From: Peribacillus psychrosaccharolyticus ATCC 23296 | Lineage (GTDB): Bacteria > Bacillota > Bacilli > Bacillales > DSM-1321 | NCBI RefSeq assembly: GCF_000305495.1 | Contig: NZ_AJTN02000193.1 | Span: forward strand, 62,001 to 126,000 | Length of the DNA stretch: 64,000 nucleotides | Direction: 5' to 3' | Notes under the pieces: model-generated | The model's database searches: none | What the model was told of the DNA's origin: nothing | The model's input: only the letters and a program-made list of their open reading frames with translations | Program-made: the position numbers and the translations under genes | Shown: piece after piece, positions 19,434-29,075 of the stretch | Layout of the letters: each line of letters begins with the position of its first letter | Numbering within the stretch: position 1 is the stretch's first letter

Positions 19434-20873
19434 ATGAGGAAATTTCGACAACCGTTAATGATTGCATTAATGACCTTATTACTATCATTTATAGCTCCAT
19501 TCGCTCAAGCAGCAACAACAGACGAAAAGACCTATCAAATTGCTACAGATATTACTTTTGCACCATTTGAATTTCAAGAAACAAACGGTGAGTATGTCGG
19601 TATTGATATCGATTTACTTAACGCGATTGCTGAAGACCAAGGATTTAAAGTAGAAATTAAGCCCTTAGGGTTTAATGCTGCCGTACAAGCTCTTGAGTCC
19701 AAACAAGTAGACGGCGTCATTGCCGGTATGAGCATCACCGATGAACGGAAAAACAAATTTGATTTCTCTGATCCATATTTTGATTCCGGTGTGGTCATGG
19801 CCGTTAAAGAAGGCAATGACGAAATAAAAGAATATAAAGATTTAAAAGGAAAAAAAGTCGCAGTTAAAACAGGTACAGAAGGTGCCAGCTTTGCTACTAG
19901 TATTAAGGATAAATACGGTTTTAAAATTGTCACATTCGATGATTCAGCCAATATGTATGATGACGTCAAAACTGGCAACTCTACTGCTGTTTTTGATGAT
20001 TACCCAGTCCTTGCATACGGTGCCAACCAAGGTAACGGACTTGAATTAGTGACAGAGAAAGAATCAGGCGGATCGTATGGTTTTGCCGTTTCTAAAGGAC
20101 AAAATCCTGAACTTATTCAACAATTTAATGAAGGACTAAGTAACTTAAAAGAATCAGGCGAGTACGACAAGATCTTAGACACTTATTTATCAGCCCCTAA
20201 AAGCGATGAAGATAAAGGGGTCATCGGTTTAATAAAATCGAGCTATCCAAGTCTGCTAAAGGGATTAGGTATGACGTTGATGCTGACGGTTGTTTCTTTG
20301 ATTATCGCATCCATACTCGGAATTGTATTCGGTTTATGCCGAGTTGCTAAAAATAAAGCGTTAAATATGCTGGGCAGTATTTATGTGGATATATTCCGTG
20401 GAACACCTCTGATTGTACAAGCGTTCTTCTTCTACTTCGGCGTTCCTGCTGCACTTGATTTCCGTATTTCAGCAATTACTGCAGGTCTTTTGACCCTTAG
20501 TTTAAATGCTGGAGCCTATATGGCTGAGATTGTCCGCGGAGGTATTGAATCCGTTGATAAGGGCCAAATGGAGGCTGCGCGAAGCTTAGGTCTTCCTTAC
20601 AAAAAAGCGATGGCAAAGGTTGTTCTTCCTCAAGCCATTACGTTAATGATTCCTTCTTTCATTAATCAATTTATCATCACATTGAAAGATACGTCCATTC
20701 TCTCAATCATAGGAATTAATGAATTAACCCAAAGCGGAAAGATCATTATTGCCAGAAATTTAGAATCATTCAATATGTGGTTAATCGTTGGTTTAATGTA
20801 CTTTATTATCATCATGATTTTAACAAAAGTATCGCAGCGTTTAGAAAGGAGAATCCAGAATGGCAAAGCTTAA
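19434..20873 (+). CDS. Polar amino-acid ABC transporter, substrate-binding/permease fusion
   Basis: 479 residues. A signal peptide (to about residue 26, ending AQA) precedes a periplasmic-type binding domain ([11 protein letters not shown] to about 250, SBP family 3). This is fused to a HisM/GlnP-type permease domain with five membrane segments and the EAA loop [20 protein letters not shown]. This fused layout is that of GlnPQ transporters, usually for glutamine, glutamate or asparagine, but arginine or cystine cannot be excluded. AAGGAGG precedes the ATG. The ATPase gene overlaps it by 14 bases. Confidence 0.93.
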   Translation: MRKFRQPLMIALMTLLLSFIAPFAQAATTDEKTYQIATDITFAPFEFQETNGEYVGIDIDLLNAIAEDQGFKVEIKPLGFNAAVQALESKQVDGVIAGMSITDERKNKFDFSDPYFDSGVVMAVKEGNDEIKEYKDLKGKKVAVKTGTEGASFATSIKDKYGFKIVTFDDSANMYDDVKTGNSTAVFDDYPVLAYGANQGNGLELVTEKESGGSYGFAVSKGQNPELIQQFNEGLSNLKESGEYDKILDTYLSAPKSDEDKGVIGLIKSSYPSLLKGLGMTLMLTVVSLIIASILGIVFGLCRVAKNKALNMLGSIYVDIFRGTPLIVQAFFFYFGVPAALDFRISAITAGLLTLSLNAGAYMAEIVRGGIESVDKGQMEAARSLGLPYKKAMAKVVLPQAITLMIPSFINQFIITLKDTSILSIIGINELTQSGKIIIARNLESFNMWLIVGLMYFIIIMILTKVSQRLERRIQNGKA

Positions 20874-21588
20874 GGTCAATCAGTTGAAAAAATCATATGG
20901 TTCATTAGAAGTGCTTAAGGGCATTGATCTTGAGGTACAGGAAGGTGAAGTTGTTTGCCTGATTGGTCCCTCTGGTTCAGGGAAAAGTACCCTTTTACGC
21001 TGTATGAATTTATTAGAGGAAGTAAATGGCGGAGAAGTGATGATCGATCATACACTGCTGACAGATAAGAAAGTCAATATTAATAAAGTTCGAGAAAATA
21101 TTGGAATGGTTTTTCAACACTTTAACTTATTTCCTCATTTATCGGTTTTAGATAATATCACGCTTTCTCCAATAGAATTAAAGAAAAATACAAAAGCAGA
21201 GGCCAAAGAAATTGCATTGAAACTATTAGACCGTGTTGGTCTGGCAGATAAAGCGAATGCAAGACCCGCTCAACTATCCGGCGGACAAAAGCAACGTGTC
21301 GCCATTGCTAGAGCGTTGGCCATGAATCCTGATATTATGCTGTTTGATGAACCAACAAGCGCCTTAGATCCGGAAATGGTCGGAGAAGTACTGGCAGTTA
21401 TTCAACAGTTGGCAACTGAAGGCATGACAATGGTCATCGTTACACATGAAATGGGCTTTGCTAGGGAAGTAGCCAACCAAGTTATCTTCATGGATGGCGG
21501 ATTGGTTGTTGAAAAAGGTACACCTGCAGAAGTGTTTACTAACCCTACACATCCAAGGACACAGGACTTCTTGGATAAAGTTTTATAA
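20860..21588 (+). CDS. Polar amino-acid ABC transporter ATPase (GlnQ-like)
   Basis: A 242-residue ABC ATPase: Walker [10 protein letters not shown] loop [16 protein letters not shown], signature [15 protein letters not shown], Walker [17 protein letters not shown] and the switch His in VTHEMGFA. It belongs to the polar-amino-acid family and energises the fused binding protein/permease whose 3' end it overlaps (translational coupling). A terminator follows at 21606. Confidence 0.95.
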   Translation: MAKLKVNQLKKSYGSLEVLKGIDLEVQEGEVVCLIGPSGSGKSTLLRCMNLLEEVNGGEVMIDHTLLTDKKVNINKVRENIGMVFQHFNLFPHLSVLDNITLSPIELKKNTKAEAKEIALKLLDRVGLADKANARPAQLSGGQKQRVAIARALAMNPDIMLFDEPTSALDPEMVGEVLAVIQQLATEGMTMVIVTHEMGFAREVANQVIFMDGGLVVEKGTPAEVFTNPTHPRTQDFLDKVL

Positions 21589-21605
21589 AAATTACGCTGC
21601 TATTA

Positions 21606-21641
21606 AACGCTGGAGTTCTCTTACTTCAGCGTTTTTGGTTT
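21606..21641 (+). terminator. Terminator of the GlnPQ-like operon
   Basis: AAACGCTGGAGT, loop, ACTTCAGCGTTTTT with one G-U pair and a short U tract. Confidence 0.8.
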
Positions 21642-21766
21642 GGGGGTCTCTAAGAATATTGCATGTGGGTAATTACCTATTGTATTGTTAAAGAAGATAA
21701 ATAGCGTATCTGCCTCTTCTTTTCAAGGCAAGGCAGTAAACTCTATAAAAAGGAAGTGTCCAAGCT

Positions 21767-22474
21767 TTGAGAATTAATAAATTTATAAGCGAATCTGGAA
21801 AAGCCTCCAGACGCGGAGCGGATAAATTAGTCAGTGAAGGCAGAGTAACCATTAATGGAAAAATCGCCAAAATAGGTGATCAAGTGGAACCTGGTGATGA
21901 TATTCGCGTCAGCGGAGCCCAAATCGGTATTGTGAAAAACAATGTCTATATCGCTTTAAATAAACCTGTAGGTATCACGAGCACATCAGAGAAAAAAGTT
22001 AAAGGGAATATTATTGATTTAGTTAATCATCCTCTGAGAATTTCACATATTGGACGCCTTGATAAGGAATCAGAGGGGTTAATTCTCCTTACCAATGATG
22101 GCGATATCGTGAATGAGATACTTCGAGCTGAAAATAGGCATGAAAAAGAATATATTGTTTCAGTAGATAAGCCCATAACACCAGAATTTTTGGAGAAAAT
22201 GGCTTCTGGAGTAAAAATCCTTGATACGAAAACCTTACCGTGTGAAGTGACTCAACTTTCCAAATTTGATTTTAAAATTATTCTCACTCAAGGACTAAAT
22301 CGTCAAATTCGCCGCATGTGTGCCGAACTAGGCTATGAAGTGTATCGTTTGCAGCGGGTAAGGATTATGAATATACAGCTAGGTAGTCTTCCGGTTGGCC
22401 AATGGCGTGATCTAACAAAGAAAGAACGCAATCAACTGTTTGAGGATTTAAACTACGAACCAAAAGAATGGTAA
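21767..22474 (+). CDS. rluF: 23S rRNA pseudouridine synthase RluF/RluB family
   Basis: 235 residues: an N-terminal S4 RNA-binding domain (MRINKFISESGKASRRGADK) and an RsuA-type catalytic domain with the nucleophile Asp in GRLDKESEGLILLTNDGD and the downstream LTQGLNRQIRRMC motif. RluF isomerises U2604 (E. coli numbering) in 23S rRNA; the exact target here could be a neighbouring uridine. The start is a TTG at 21767 with AAAAGGAAG upstream. Monocistronic. Confidence 0.88.
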   Translation: MRINKFISESGKASRRGADKLVSEGRVTINGKIAKIGDQVEPGDDIRVSGAQIGIVKNNVYIALNKPVGITSTSEKKVKGNIIDLVNHPLRISHIGRLDKESEGLILLTNDGDIVNEILRAENRHEKEYIVSVDKPITPEFLEKMASGVKILDTKTLPCEVTQLSKFDFKIILTQGLNRQIRRMCAELGYEVYRLQRVRIMNIQLGSLPVGQWRDLTKKERNQLFEDLNYEPKEW

Positions 22475-22575
22475 AACTATTTTTTATGGAAAAATAATCA
22501 TCTCTCATTCTTGATTTTATAAATGCTATCAATAATACTAAAGATAGAATGACTTTAACTAAGGAGATGTGTATT

Positions 22576-22911
22576 ATGCTAATCGTAACCAATAGAATCA
22601 AGGTAAAAAAAGGCATGGGTGCAGTTATGGCTCCAGGGTTTACAGCACCTGGCCCGCTGGATACCACTGAGGGCTTCGTAAAAGTAGAAGTACTTTTAAC
22701 ACAAAACCTAGAAGACTATGATGAATTGAATGTAAACATGTACTGGGAAAACCTTGATAATTTTACTGCTTGGAGAAATAGTGATGCCTTTAAAGCTGCT
22801 CACAAACGTCCTGAACCAAGTGCAGATGGAGCTAAAAAAGAATCACCCATTATCGGCAGTGAATTAATTACCTACGAAGTAGCTGCAGTTAAAGAAGCAA
22901 TCACGAAATAA
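22576..22911 (+). CDS. hmoA: IsdG/HmoA-type heme-degrading monooxygenase
   Basis: 111 residues with the ABM ferredoxin-like fold. Asn near residue 6 (TNRIKVKKG), the Trp-containing MYWENLDNFTAW and the His in FKAAHKR are in the order of the Asn-Trp-His catalytic set of IsdG-type enzymes, which open heme to release iron. I start at the ATG at 22576, with AAGGAGA at ideal spacing; the nine-residue upstream extension is unlikely. No convincing Fur box was seen. A terminator follows. Confidence 0.88.
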   Translation: MLIVTNRIKVKKGMGAVMAPGFTAPGPLDTTEGFVKVEVLLTQNLEDYDELNVNMYWENLDNFTAWRNSDAFKAAHKRPEPSADGAKKESPIIGSELITYEVAAVKEAITK

Positions 22912-22920
22912 ATCTTCATG

Positions 22921-22951
22921 AAGAGGCGCACTCATCTGCAGCCTCTTTTTT
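22921..22951 (+). terminator. Terminator after the heme monooxygenase
   Basis: AAGAGGC, 13-base loop, GCCTCTT and a T run. Confidence 0.75.
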
Positions 22952-23050
22952 GTCCCCTCTTTCCTAATGATTGATCTTTTTTCATTTGTACACTTGTTGG
23001 TCACATCAACATAGTATTCTTTGGGTACACCAAATTAGGAGGTACTAAAA

Positions 23051-23518
23051 ATGAAAAAAACTCGGATGACCGCAGCTGTTTTGGCACTTGCTCTTTCCAC
23101 ATCTGTTATTACTGCTCCCGCTCTGGCAGCAACGACTCAATCTCAAAATACTAAGACCACACAAACCGTACAATCGACAAAAGATAAATTCTATGTTGCC
23201 GGTTTTACACAAAAGGAATTCAACACTTATTTTACTAAATTACAAAAAGCTGTAGCTAAAAATGACAAGAAAGCCGTTTCTAACCTCGTTTATTACCCGC
23301 TGAATGTGAATAGCAATGGAAAAACAAAAGTCATCAAAAATCAAAAACAGTTTATTAAAGAATACAAGGCCATCATGACAAAAAAGGTGAAAAACTCTGT
23401 TCTCAAACAAAAATCGGATAAAGTATTTGTGAACTATAAAGGTGCAATGACTGGAAATGGTGAGGTTTGGATGAGTAAATTCAATAAGAAGCTTGGGATA
23501 TATGGCATTAACAAATGA
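23051..23518 (+). CDS. Small secreted protein, NTF2-like fold suspected
   Basis: 155 residues with a clear Sec signal peptide (MKKTRMTAAVLALALSTSVI, cleavage near ALA-A at about 27), a Thr/Gln/Ser linker and a Lys-rich domain of about 110 residues. The pattern of an N-terminal helix, YYPLNV, and a final GEVWMSKFNKKLGIYGIN strand suggests a SnoaL/NTF2-like cone fold, but I do not recognise a named family. AGGAGGTACT precedes the ATG. A strong hairpin separates it from the downstream two-component operon, though a functional link is possible. Confidence 0.75.
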   Translation: MKKTRMTAAVLALALSTSVITAPALAATTQSQNTKTTQTVQSTKDKFYVAGFTQKEFNTYFTKLQKAVAKNDKKAVSNLVYYPLNVNSNGKTKVIKNQKQFIKEYKAIMTKKVKNSVLKQKSDKVFVNYKGAMTGNGEVWMSKFNKKLGIYGINK

Positions 23519-23530
23519 TATCGTTTCCTT

Positions 23531-23569
23531 AATCCTTATTGCCCCGTTATACTAGGGCAATAAGGATTT
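23531..23569 (+). terminator. Long-stem terminator before the two-component operon
   Basis: AATCCTTATTGCCC, 10-base loop, GGGCAATAAGGATT: a 14-bp perfect stem followed by a short T-rich tail. Confidence 0.8.
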
Positions 23570-23594
23570 CTTGGGATAAAGAGGTGAACTTTCC

Positions 23595-24275
23595 TTGAAA
23601 CATAACCTATTATTGGTCGAAGATGAAGCGCTCGTCCGCGAAATCGTGACTGACTATTTCGAAAACGAACAGTGGACTATCTATGAAGCGGAAACTGGGG
23701 TACTGGCATTAGATCTTTTTGAGCGACATTCCATTGATTTGGTCATTCTGGATATTATGCTCCCCGAATTAGATGGGTGGACGGTATGCAAGCAGATTAG
23801 AAAATCTTCTGACGTACCCATTATCATGCTGACCGCCAAGGGCGAAGATGATGATAAGGTGTTAGGATACGAGCTCGGCGCTGATGATTATGTCACAAAG
23901 CCCTTTAGTCCAAGGGTATTAGTGGCACAGGCTAAGGCCTTATTGAAACGAGCAGAAGGAAGAATAAGCGGGGAAGAATTTTTGCTGCAATTCGGTTCGC
24001 TAGAATTGAACACCAAGTCCTACTCCGTAACGATTGCCGGAGCAGACATAGACTTGTCGCCGAAAGAATATGATCTGCTTATTTATTTAGTCCGAAATAA
24101 AGGAATTGTTCTTTCACGAGATACTATTTTAAATGCCGTTTGGGGATTTGATTATTTTGGGGATATTCGGACCGTTGATACCCATATAAAAAAATTGCGG
24201 GCTAAATTAGGAAATGAAAGTGAAAGAATTGTTACCGTTATTCGTGCGGGCTATCGATTCGAGGCAGAAAAATGA
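23595..24275 (+). CDS. OmpR-family response regulator
   Basis: 226 residues: receiver with EDE near residue 10, phosphoacceptor in LVILDIMLPELDG and DDYVTKPF, then a winged-helix output domain ending TVDTHIKKLRAKLG. The start is TTG at 23595 with GAGGTGAAC upstream. The kinase gene follows with an ATGA overlap and a lipoprotein gene follows that, a three-gene operon. The layout is like envelope-stress pairs such as BaeSR or LiaSR-associated systems, but the signal is not evident. Confidence 0.93.
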   Translation: MKHNLLLVEDEALVREIVTDYFENEQWTIYEAETGVLALDLFERHSIDLVILDIMLPELDGWTVCKQIRKSSDVPIIMLTAKGEDDDKVLGYELGADDYVTKPFSPRVLVAQAKALLKRAEGRISGEEFLLQFGSLELNTKSYSVTIAGADIDLSPKEYDLLIYLVRNKGIVLSRDTILNAVWGFDYFGDIRTVDTHIKKLRAKLGNESERIVTVIRAGYRFEAEK

Positions 24276-26017
24276 AGAAAAGCTCCGTTGTTCTAAAGCT
24301 ATTTATGGTGACGTTTATCTGCTTCTCCCTCTTTTATTTCCTTCTTCTGCTCAGCCAAGTTTTATTTTTTGAGAAATTTTACTTTGAAAATAAAATTGGC
24401 CAATTAAGTAAAAACCTAAAAACATTCGGTCCTATTCTCTCGAAGTACACTGAAGATGAAGGCAAGACAGCTGAATTAACAGGGGAATTTATGAATCAAA
24501 ATAATGCGGCACTTTCCCTGTTAAACAAGGATTTTACCAATCAGCCTTTATATTCCTATCGTATTGAGCTGCTGGCAGACGGAGAGAACAAAACCATATT
24601 ACTTTCTGGTGAGGGCATTCAATTAAATGATGTCCCTAGCCAGATTAAACAAGGGGATAGTCTGCGTGTTGACGGGTTCTATTTGGATGAAGCAGAAACC
24701 ATCATTCAACCTGTTACGCTGTCTGCACCGTCTACTGTACCGCCAGAGCAAGGATTAGAAATGATTGAGGGCACGGTAACTAATTATACACTTCCTAAAA
24801 ACCGATCGTTTAACGCTTATTTTCAGGATAATTTAAATCAAGAAATCTTACGCAGCTGGATTAATATAACGACCAATAAAGATTTGCTGAATAATGATAC
24901 GATTCAATACAAATGGACCGATCAATGGAGCGGCGTCCCCTATGTTCTGCTCATCCAGAAGATAGAACTTAATGGAGATCCCTATTATCTGGCTGCCTCC
25001 ACGACTCTTCAGCCAGTGGATGAAGCAGTCGAAATGATTCAACAATATTTTCTTTATTTTGCAGCATTCGGCATTATCCTGCTTGTTATTATTTCTGGCT
25101 TTTACTCACGTATTCTATCTAAACCGTTAATATCTTTAAGCCAAACTGCACGACGTATGGCTGATCTCGATTTTTCTATCAAAACTCCATCTCATTCTAA
25201 TGATGAATTCGGGGCTCTCTCCGCTAGTCTTCAGACGATGTCCGATAACTTGAAAGCGACATTAAAGGAGTTAGAGACTGCTAATCAACAGTTGCATAAG
25301 GATATGGATAAAAAACAAGAACTCTTACAACTACATAAAGAATTCACCGGGAATGTCTCACATGAATTAAAAACGCCGCTTGGAATTATCAAAGGATTCG
25401 CAGAAGGACTTCAGGATGGAGTAGCTGAACATAAAAAAGAACGCTACCTCTCTCATATCTTGCATGAGGTCGATCATATGAATGAGATCATTATGGACTT
25501 ACTTTTGCTATCAAAATATGAGGCGGAAGCTGTTCAGCTTCATATAAAATCCTTTTCCGTCAGTCACTTAATCAACCGTGTACTTGATACATTCACTCAA
25601 CAACTTGCTCAGAAATCCCTAGAAGTTGTGATCACCAATCATACACATGGAATTGTCCAAGCAGATCAAAAAAGAATCGAACAAGTACTCGTCAATCTGT
25701 TAAGCAATGCCATAACCCATGCCTCTCCTCGGTCATCCATCTATGTCACTCTATTAAACATAGCAGATGAAATCGAAGTTCGAATTGAAAACAAAGGCGA
25801 GCAGATTCCCATCAACCAAATGGAGCGGATTTGGGAAAAGTTTTACCGAACCGAGTACTCGAGAAGCCGTAAATCCGGCGGTACAGGATTAGGCCTGGCT
25901 ATTGTCAGTCAAATCTTACATCTCCATGGACGATCTTTTGGGGCAGAAAACACAGCCGTTGGAGTTGTCTTTTTCTTTAGATTAAAAGAAAGCGAGAGGA
26001 ATACAAATGAAATGTAA
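24272..26017 (+). CDS. Sensor histidine kinase
   Basis: 581 residues. TM1 is at about 10-30; an extracellular domain of about 220 residues rich in polar residues follows; TM2 is at about 258-278; then HAMP, HisKA with the phosphoacceptor in FTGNVSHELKTPLGIIKG, the N box VLVNLLSNAITHA and the G2 box GGTGLGLAIV. The extracellular part shows no domain I can name. Start and stop overlap the regulator upstream and the lipoprotein downstream, so all three are probably made together. Confidence 0.93.
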   Translation: MKKSSVVLKLFMVTFICFSLFYFLLLLSQVLFFEKFYFENKIGQLSKNLKTFGPILSKYTEDEGKTAELTGEFMNQNNAALSLLNKDFTNQPLYSYRIELLADGENKTILLSGEGIQLNDVPSQIKQGDSLRVDGFYLDEAETIIQPVTLSAPSTVPPEQGLEMIEGTVTNYTLPKNRSFNAYFQDNLNQEILRSWINITTNKDLLNNDTIQYKWTDQWSGVPYVLLIQKIELNGDPYYLAASTTLQPVDEAVEMIQQYFLYFAAFGIILLVIISGFYSRILSKPLISLSQTARRMADLDFSIKTPSHSNDEFGALSASLQTMSDNLKATLKELETANQQLHKDMDKKQELLQLHKEFTGNVSHELKTPLGIIKGFAEGLQDGVAEHKKERYLSHILHEVDHMNEIIMDLLLLSKYEAEAVQLHIKSFSVSHLINRVLDTFTQQLAQKSLEVVITNHTHGIVQADQKRIEQVLVNLLSNAITHASPRSSIYVTLLNIADEIEVRIENKGEQIPINQMERIWEKFYRTEYSRSRKSGGTGLGLAIVSQILHLHGRSFGAENTAVGVVFFFRLKESERNTNEM

Positions 26018-26543
26018 CATCAAACGCTATCTAGTATTCATGTCTCTTTTTATCGTCCTGACAGCATGCAGCCCAGATAACCGTACAGAACCGCCTAAAG
26101 ACGAAGAGAATACTAACGTGACAAAAGAACCAGAAAGTGAGCAGCAAGAGAACGAAAATAATGATAAAAAAAGCGATGGAGATCTAAAAGATAGAGATCA
26201 AAACAATGAAATTGATCCCGCAAAAGAAAAAGTTCTCATGATCATTGACCAAACTCAAGAGGAACCACCTGATCAGTTTTATTTTTCAGTTAAGAAGCTG
26301 CCGGATGGATACAGTCTTGCTAAGATGGCCTGGCAATCAAACCATGATGTTACGAATACCACCCAAGAAGCCATCAGTAATGGCGGGACAGGCATAAAGG
26401 GCTTTTATATCAGCGGTAATGGACAATTTATGGGGTTTTCCTATGATTCATCGTGGAAGGGAGAAACAGGAGAAGTCATTTTCTATTTCGAAAATGAGGC
26501 AAAAGAACAAGTTACATGGCAGAAAACGATAACGCTTCAATAA
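26007..26543 (+). CDS. Lipoprotein of the two-component operon
   Basis: 178 residues. The lipobox LTAC (Cys at about 21) predicts a membrane-anchored lipoprotein; a very acidic, Asn/Glu/Lys-rich linker (about 25-75) is followed by a compact domain of about 100 residues. The start overlaps the kinase end by 11 bases. Accessory lipoproteins encoded this way often modulate the sensor or are its output; that is inference. No family recognised. Confidence 0.8.
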   Translation: MKCNIKRYLVFMSLFIVLTACSPDNRTEPPKDEENTNVTKEPESEQQENENNDKKSDGDLKDRDQNNEIDPAKEKVLMIIDQTQEEPPDQFYFSVKKLPDGYSLAKMAWQSNHDVTNTTQEAISNGGTGIKGFYISGNGQFMGFSYDSSWKGETGEVIFYFENEAKEQVTWQKTITLQ

Positions 26544-26580
26544 TCAAAAGGAGAAGCTCATTTTGACTTTCTCCTTTTGA
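26544..26580. terminator. Terminator between the lipoprotein and SAM hydrolase genes
   Basis: TCAAAAGGAGAAG, loop, CTTTCTCCTTTTGA followed by GTTTCTCC; an almost perfect long hairpin between convergent genes. Confidence 0.75.
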
Positions 26581-26592
26581 GTTTCTCCTATA

Positions 26593-27453
26593 CTAAAACT
26601 CAGCTTTGACAATCCGTTCTTTATGAATGTTTATCCTCCACCTGCTTCCCGTCCCAATCTTATATGTCTTCGCAAATGATGCCTGATTAAGCGCAATCCC
26701 CATATTATCAAGTGAATTTACATATATAAGTGCTTCCCCTAACGAACTATCAGCAAATGACCTTCCATACGTCATAGAATAGGCATAGACTTGTTGATTC
26801 CCGTTTTCTATCTCAACAGTGACCCTCTCGCCGATCTCAACTTTTAATTGGTTAAAGATAGTTCGAGGGATATTTGTCCAAAGATTACCGAAGCGTATAT
26901 CGAGAATTTCAATAATACCTGTAATACGATTATCACTTAGACACGCATCAGCAAGTGGAAATCCAACAAGTGAGTCAACCGGAATTTCAGGACCCACCTC
27001 TTCAAAATCAATAATACCTGCTGCAAGCCGGGCACCGGTATATGCATAAACATCACGGCCATGAAACGTATAGGACTCACCAGAACGCGGCAGACGATTA
27101 ACTGTCTCATCTATCATGCGGACAGCTGTGATTCCAACCTTTTTCTTTAGATGGGTGAGTGTTCCGTTATCTGGTGTTACAATATATTGTTCATCTGTAG
27201 TCTTGACGACGATACTTCGGCGGTCACAGCCTACTCCTGGATCAACGACTGAAACAAAAACCGTACCGTTAGGCCAATATGGTACAGTCTGCAACAGACG
27301 ATAGGACCCTTCCCACACATTAAACGGGGGAATGTCGTGAGTAATATCACTGATTTTCAGCTCTTTATTTACCGATAGGGCCACCCCATACATCGCACTA
27401 ACTGCACCGTCACTAATTCCAAAATCCGACTGAAAAACCAATAAGTTAACCAT
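26593..27453 (-). CDS. SAM hydroxide adenosyltransferase (DUF62, SAM hydrolase)
   Basis: 286 residues of the fluorinase/chlorinase superfamily (DUF62), which in most bacteria hydrolyses S-adenosylmethionine to adenosine and methionine. Visible signatures are QSDFG at the N-terminus, ISDITHDIPPFNVWEG, SVVDPGVG, and FHGRDVYAYTGARLA (the D-R-H-type activating set includes this His). I start at the ATG at 27453 with GGAGGTACATA before it; a 25-residue upstream extension is not supported. Whether it uses water or halide cannot be read from sequence, but the context (no biosynthetic cluster) favours hydrolysis. Confidence 0.9.
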   Translation of the reverse strand: MVNLLVFQSDFGISDGAVSAMYGVALSVNKELKISDITHDIPPFNVWEGSYRLLQTVPYWPNGTVFVSVVDPGVGCDRRSIVVKTTDEQYIVTPDNGTLTHLKKKVGITAVRMIDETVNRLPRSGESYTFHGRDVYAYTGARLAAGIIDFEEVGPEIPVDSLVGFPLADACLSDNRITGIIEILDIRFGNLWTNIPRTIFNQLKVEIGERVTVEIENGNQQVYAYSMTYGRSFADSSLGEALIYVNSLDNMGIALNQASFAKTYKIGTGSRWRINIHKERIVKAEF

Positions 27454-27502
27454 TATGTACCTCCATCTGAAAGGGTCTTTATTGAGTAATTTATAAAATA
27501 AA

Positions 27503-27545
27503 AACACCCTATCCTTATCAATTAACATTAAAAGGACTTGGTGTT
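27503..27545. other. Imperfect hairpin upstream of the SAM hydrolase gene
   Basis: AACACC pairs with GGTGTT and TCCTT with AAGGA across small internal loops. It lies 50 bases before the hydrolase start and could be a leader structure or operator; it is not an S-box that I recognise. From here to the rlmN terminator at 27664 nothing else is visible. Confidence 0.3.
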
Positions 27546-27663
27546 ATTCACATGGTTTCTTTTAAATGGAGACAGAACTAATCATCGTCCAGCCTCTGAC
27601 CCTAATGACAAATCTTTATATTACCAATATTCTAACTTTTTATCTCTTAGTAAGTCAATGAAA

Positions 27664-27702
27664 AAAAGCATGGTCGAAGTAGGTTCTTCAATCCATGCTT
27701 AT
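27664..27702 (-). terminator. Terminator of rlmN
   Basis: On the minus strand AAGCATGG, loop, CCATGCTT followed by a T run. Confidence 0.8.
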
Positions 27703-27720
27703 TACCCATATCCCAAGTGC

Positions 27721-28788
27721 TTATTTAGCTTCTGCTTTTTTCATTTGCTTACTACGAAGCTGTCCGCAGGCTGCATCGATATCCGTCCCATGCTCCTGAC
27801 GAATTTTGCAGTTTACGCCTCTTTTTTTCAATGTATCATAAAACGCTAGAACTGATTCTTGGTCACTGCGTTGATACTGACTATGTTCATCAACTGGGTT
27901 ATATGGAATCAGATTGACATACACACGCTGTTTTTTATTCTCTAGAAGATCGGCAAGCTGCTCAGCTTCTTCTGGGTGATCATTTAAATCCTTCAATAAA
28001 ATATATTCAATCGTAATTCTACGATTTGTCTTAGCTAAGTAATAATCAAGTGCTTCCATAAGTTTTTCAATTGGAAATGCACGATTAATTTTCATAATTT
28101 TCGTTCTAAGCTCATTATTGGGTGCATGAAGTGAAATCGCAAGGTTAACCTGCAGTTGGGCATCTGTGAATTCATACAGCTTGTTAGCCAAGCCGCTCGT
28201 TGACACGGTAATCCTTCTTGCAGCAATTGCTAACCCCTTTCGGTCGGTCACAACATGAATGAAATTCAGCATATTTTCAAAGTTATCAAATGGCTCGCCA
28301 ATGCCCATTACAACGATATGACTGACATTTTCACCCTGCTCTTTTTTATCCAAGTAAAGTTGTACGTTCATTATCTGTTCAACAATCTCTCCGCCCGATA
28401 AGTCGCGGTTTTTGGCTAATAATCCGCTCGCACAGAAGCTGCAGCCAATATTACATCCAACCTGCGTCGTCACACAAACAGAGAGACCATATTTATGCTT
28501 CATTAGAACTGTCTCAATTAAATTGCCATCCTTCAGCTTGAATAAAAACTTAACCGTTCCATCCGCAGATTCCTGCTTAACATGCTCTGTCAGTGTTTGA
28601 ATGGAAAAGTTTTCAGCCAATACCTGAATACAGTCAGTATTTACATCAGTCATTTCACTGAAATCAGTTGCCCGCTTCCGATATAGATAGTCCCAAACTT
28701 GTGTCGCTCTATATTTTTTATGTCCGTGTTCCATTAGCCACTCGGTCAGTTGTTCAAATGTTAATCCATAAATGGACTCTTTCCTCAT
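27721..28788 (-). CDS. rlmN: RlmN 23S rRNA A2503 / tRNA A37 C2-methyltransferase
   Basis: 355 residues, a radical-SAM enzyme. The cluster motif is CNIGCSFC (about 120-127), followed by GIGEPFDN, the SAM-binding VSTSGL, and the C-terminal catalytic Cys in [12 protein letters not shown]. It is RlmN rather than the resistance enzyme Cfr: it has the full N-terminal RNA-binding domain and SFCASG in place of Cfr's KFCATG. Its sequence looks closer to streptococcal/enterococcal RlmN than to B. subtilis RlmN at the prkC locus, so a second copy may exist elsewhere. Monocistronic. Confidence 0.93.
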   Translation of the reverse strand: MRKESIYGLTFEQLTEWLMEHGHKKYRATQVWDYLYRKRATDFSEMTDVNTDCIQVLAENFSIQTLTEHVKQESADGTVKFLFKLKDGNLIETVLMKHKYGLSVCVTTQVGCNIGCSFCASGLLAKNRDLSGGEIVEQIMNVQLYLDKKEQGENVSHIVVMGIGEPFDNFENMLNFIHVVTDRKGLAIAARRITVSTSGLANKLYEFTDAQLQVNLAISLHAPNNELRTKIMKINRAFPIEKLMEALDYYLAKTNRRITIEYILLKDLNDHPEEAEQLADLLENKKQRVYVNLIPYNPVDEHSQYQRSDQESVLAFYDTLKKRGVNCKIRQEHGTDIDAACGQLRSKQMKKAEAK

Positions 28789-29003
28789 TCCTTAACCCTC
28801 TTCTCGTATTGATAACTTTTCTACTATTACTATTACTTATTCAGCATAAATTAGCAATCCTGCAGATCCTGATTTACTTGTAAGGATTCACCATTATTGT
28901 TCTATGATACCTTACAAAACAATTCATAAAAAAACAACCCAACTACGGTAAGTAAGTTGAGGAGCTTCCTTCTGCTTTTCTTTTATATCTTCCTATATAT
29001 ATC

Positions 29004-29040
29004 AAAAGACAGGTAACCTTTGCTGGTTCTCCTGTCTTTT
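29004..29040 (-). terminator. Terminator of the tandem unknown operon
   Basis: On the minus strand AAAAGACAGG, loop, CCTGTCTTTT. The 28789-29003 gap before it holds nothing else I can support. Confidence 0.75.
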
Positions 29041-29075
29041 ACATTTAATCACTCTGTCCCATGTCTTAAATTAAT

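Noticed and set aside
22490-22575. Fur box upstream of the heme monooxygenase
   Set aside because: AT-rich ATAATCAT-like sequence does not reach an acceptable 7-1-7 match.
26593-27453. True fluorinase or chlorinase
   Set aside because: Superfamily motifs are shared; there is no halogenated-metabolite cluster around, so SAM hydrolysis is the default.
27721-28788. Cfr-type antibiotic resistance methyltransferase
   Set aside because: It has the RlmN N-terminal domain and RlmN-like motifs; Cfr signatures are missing.
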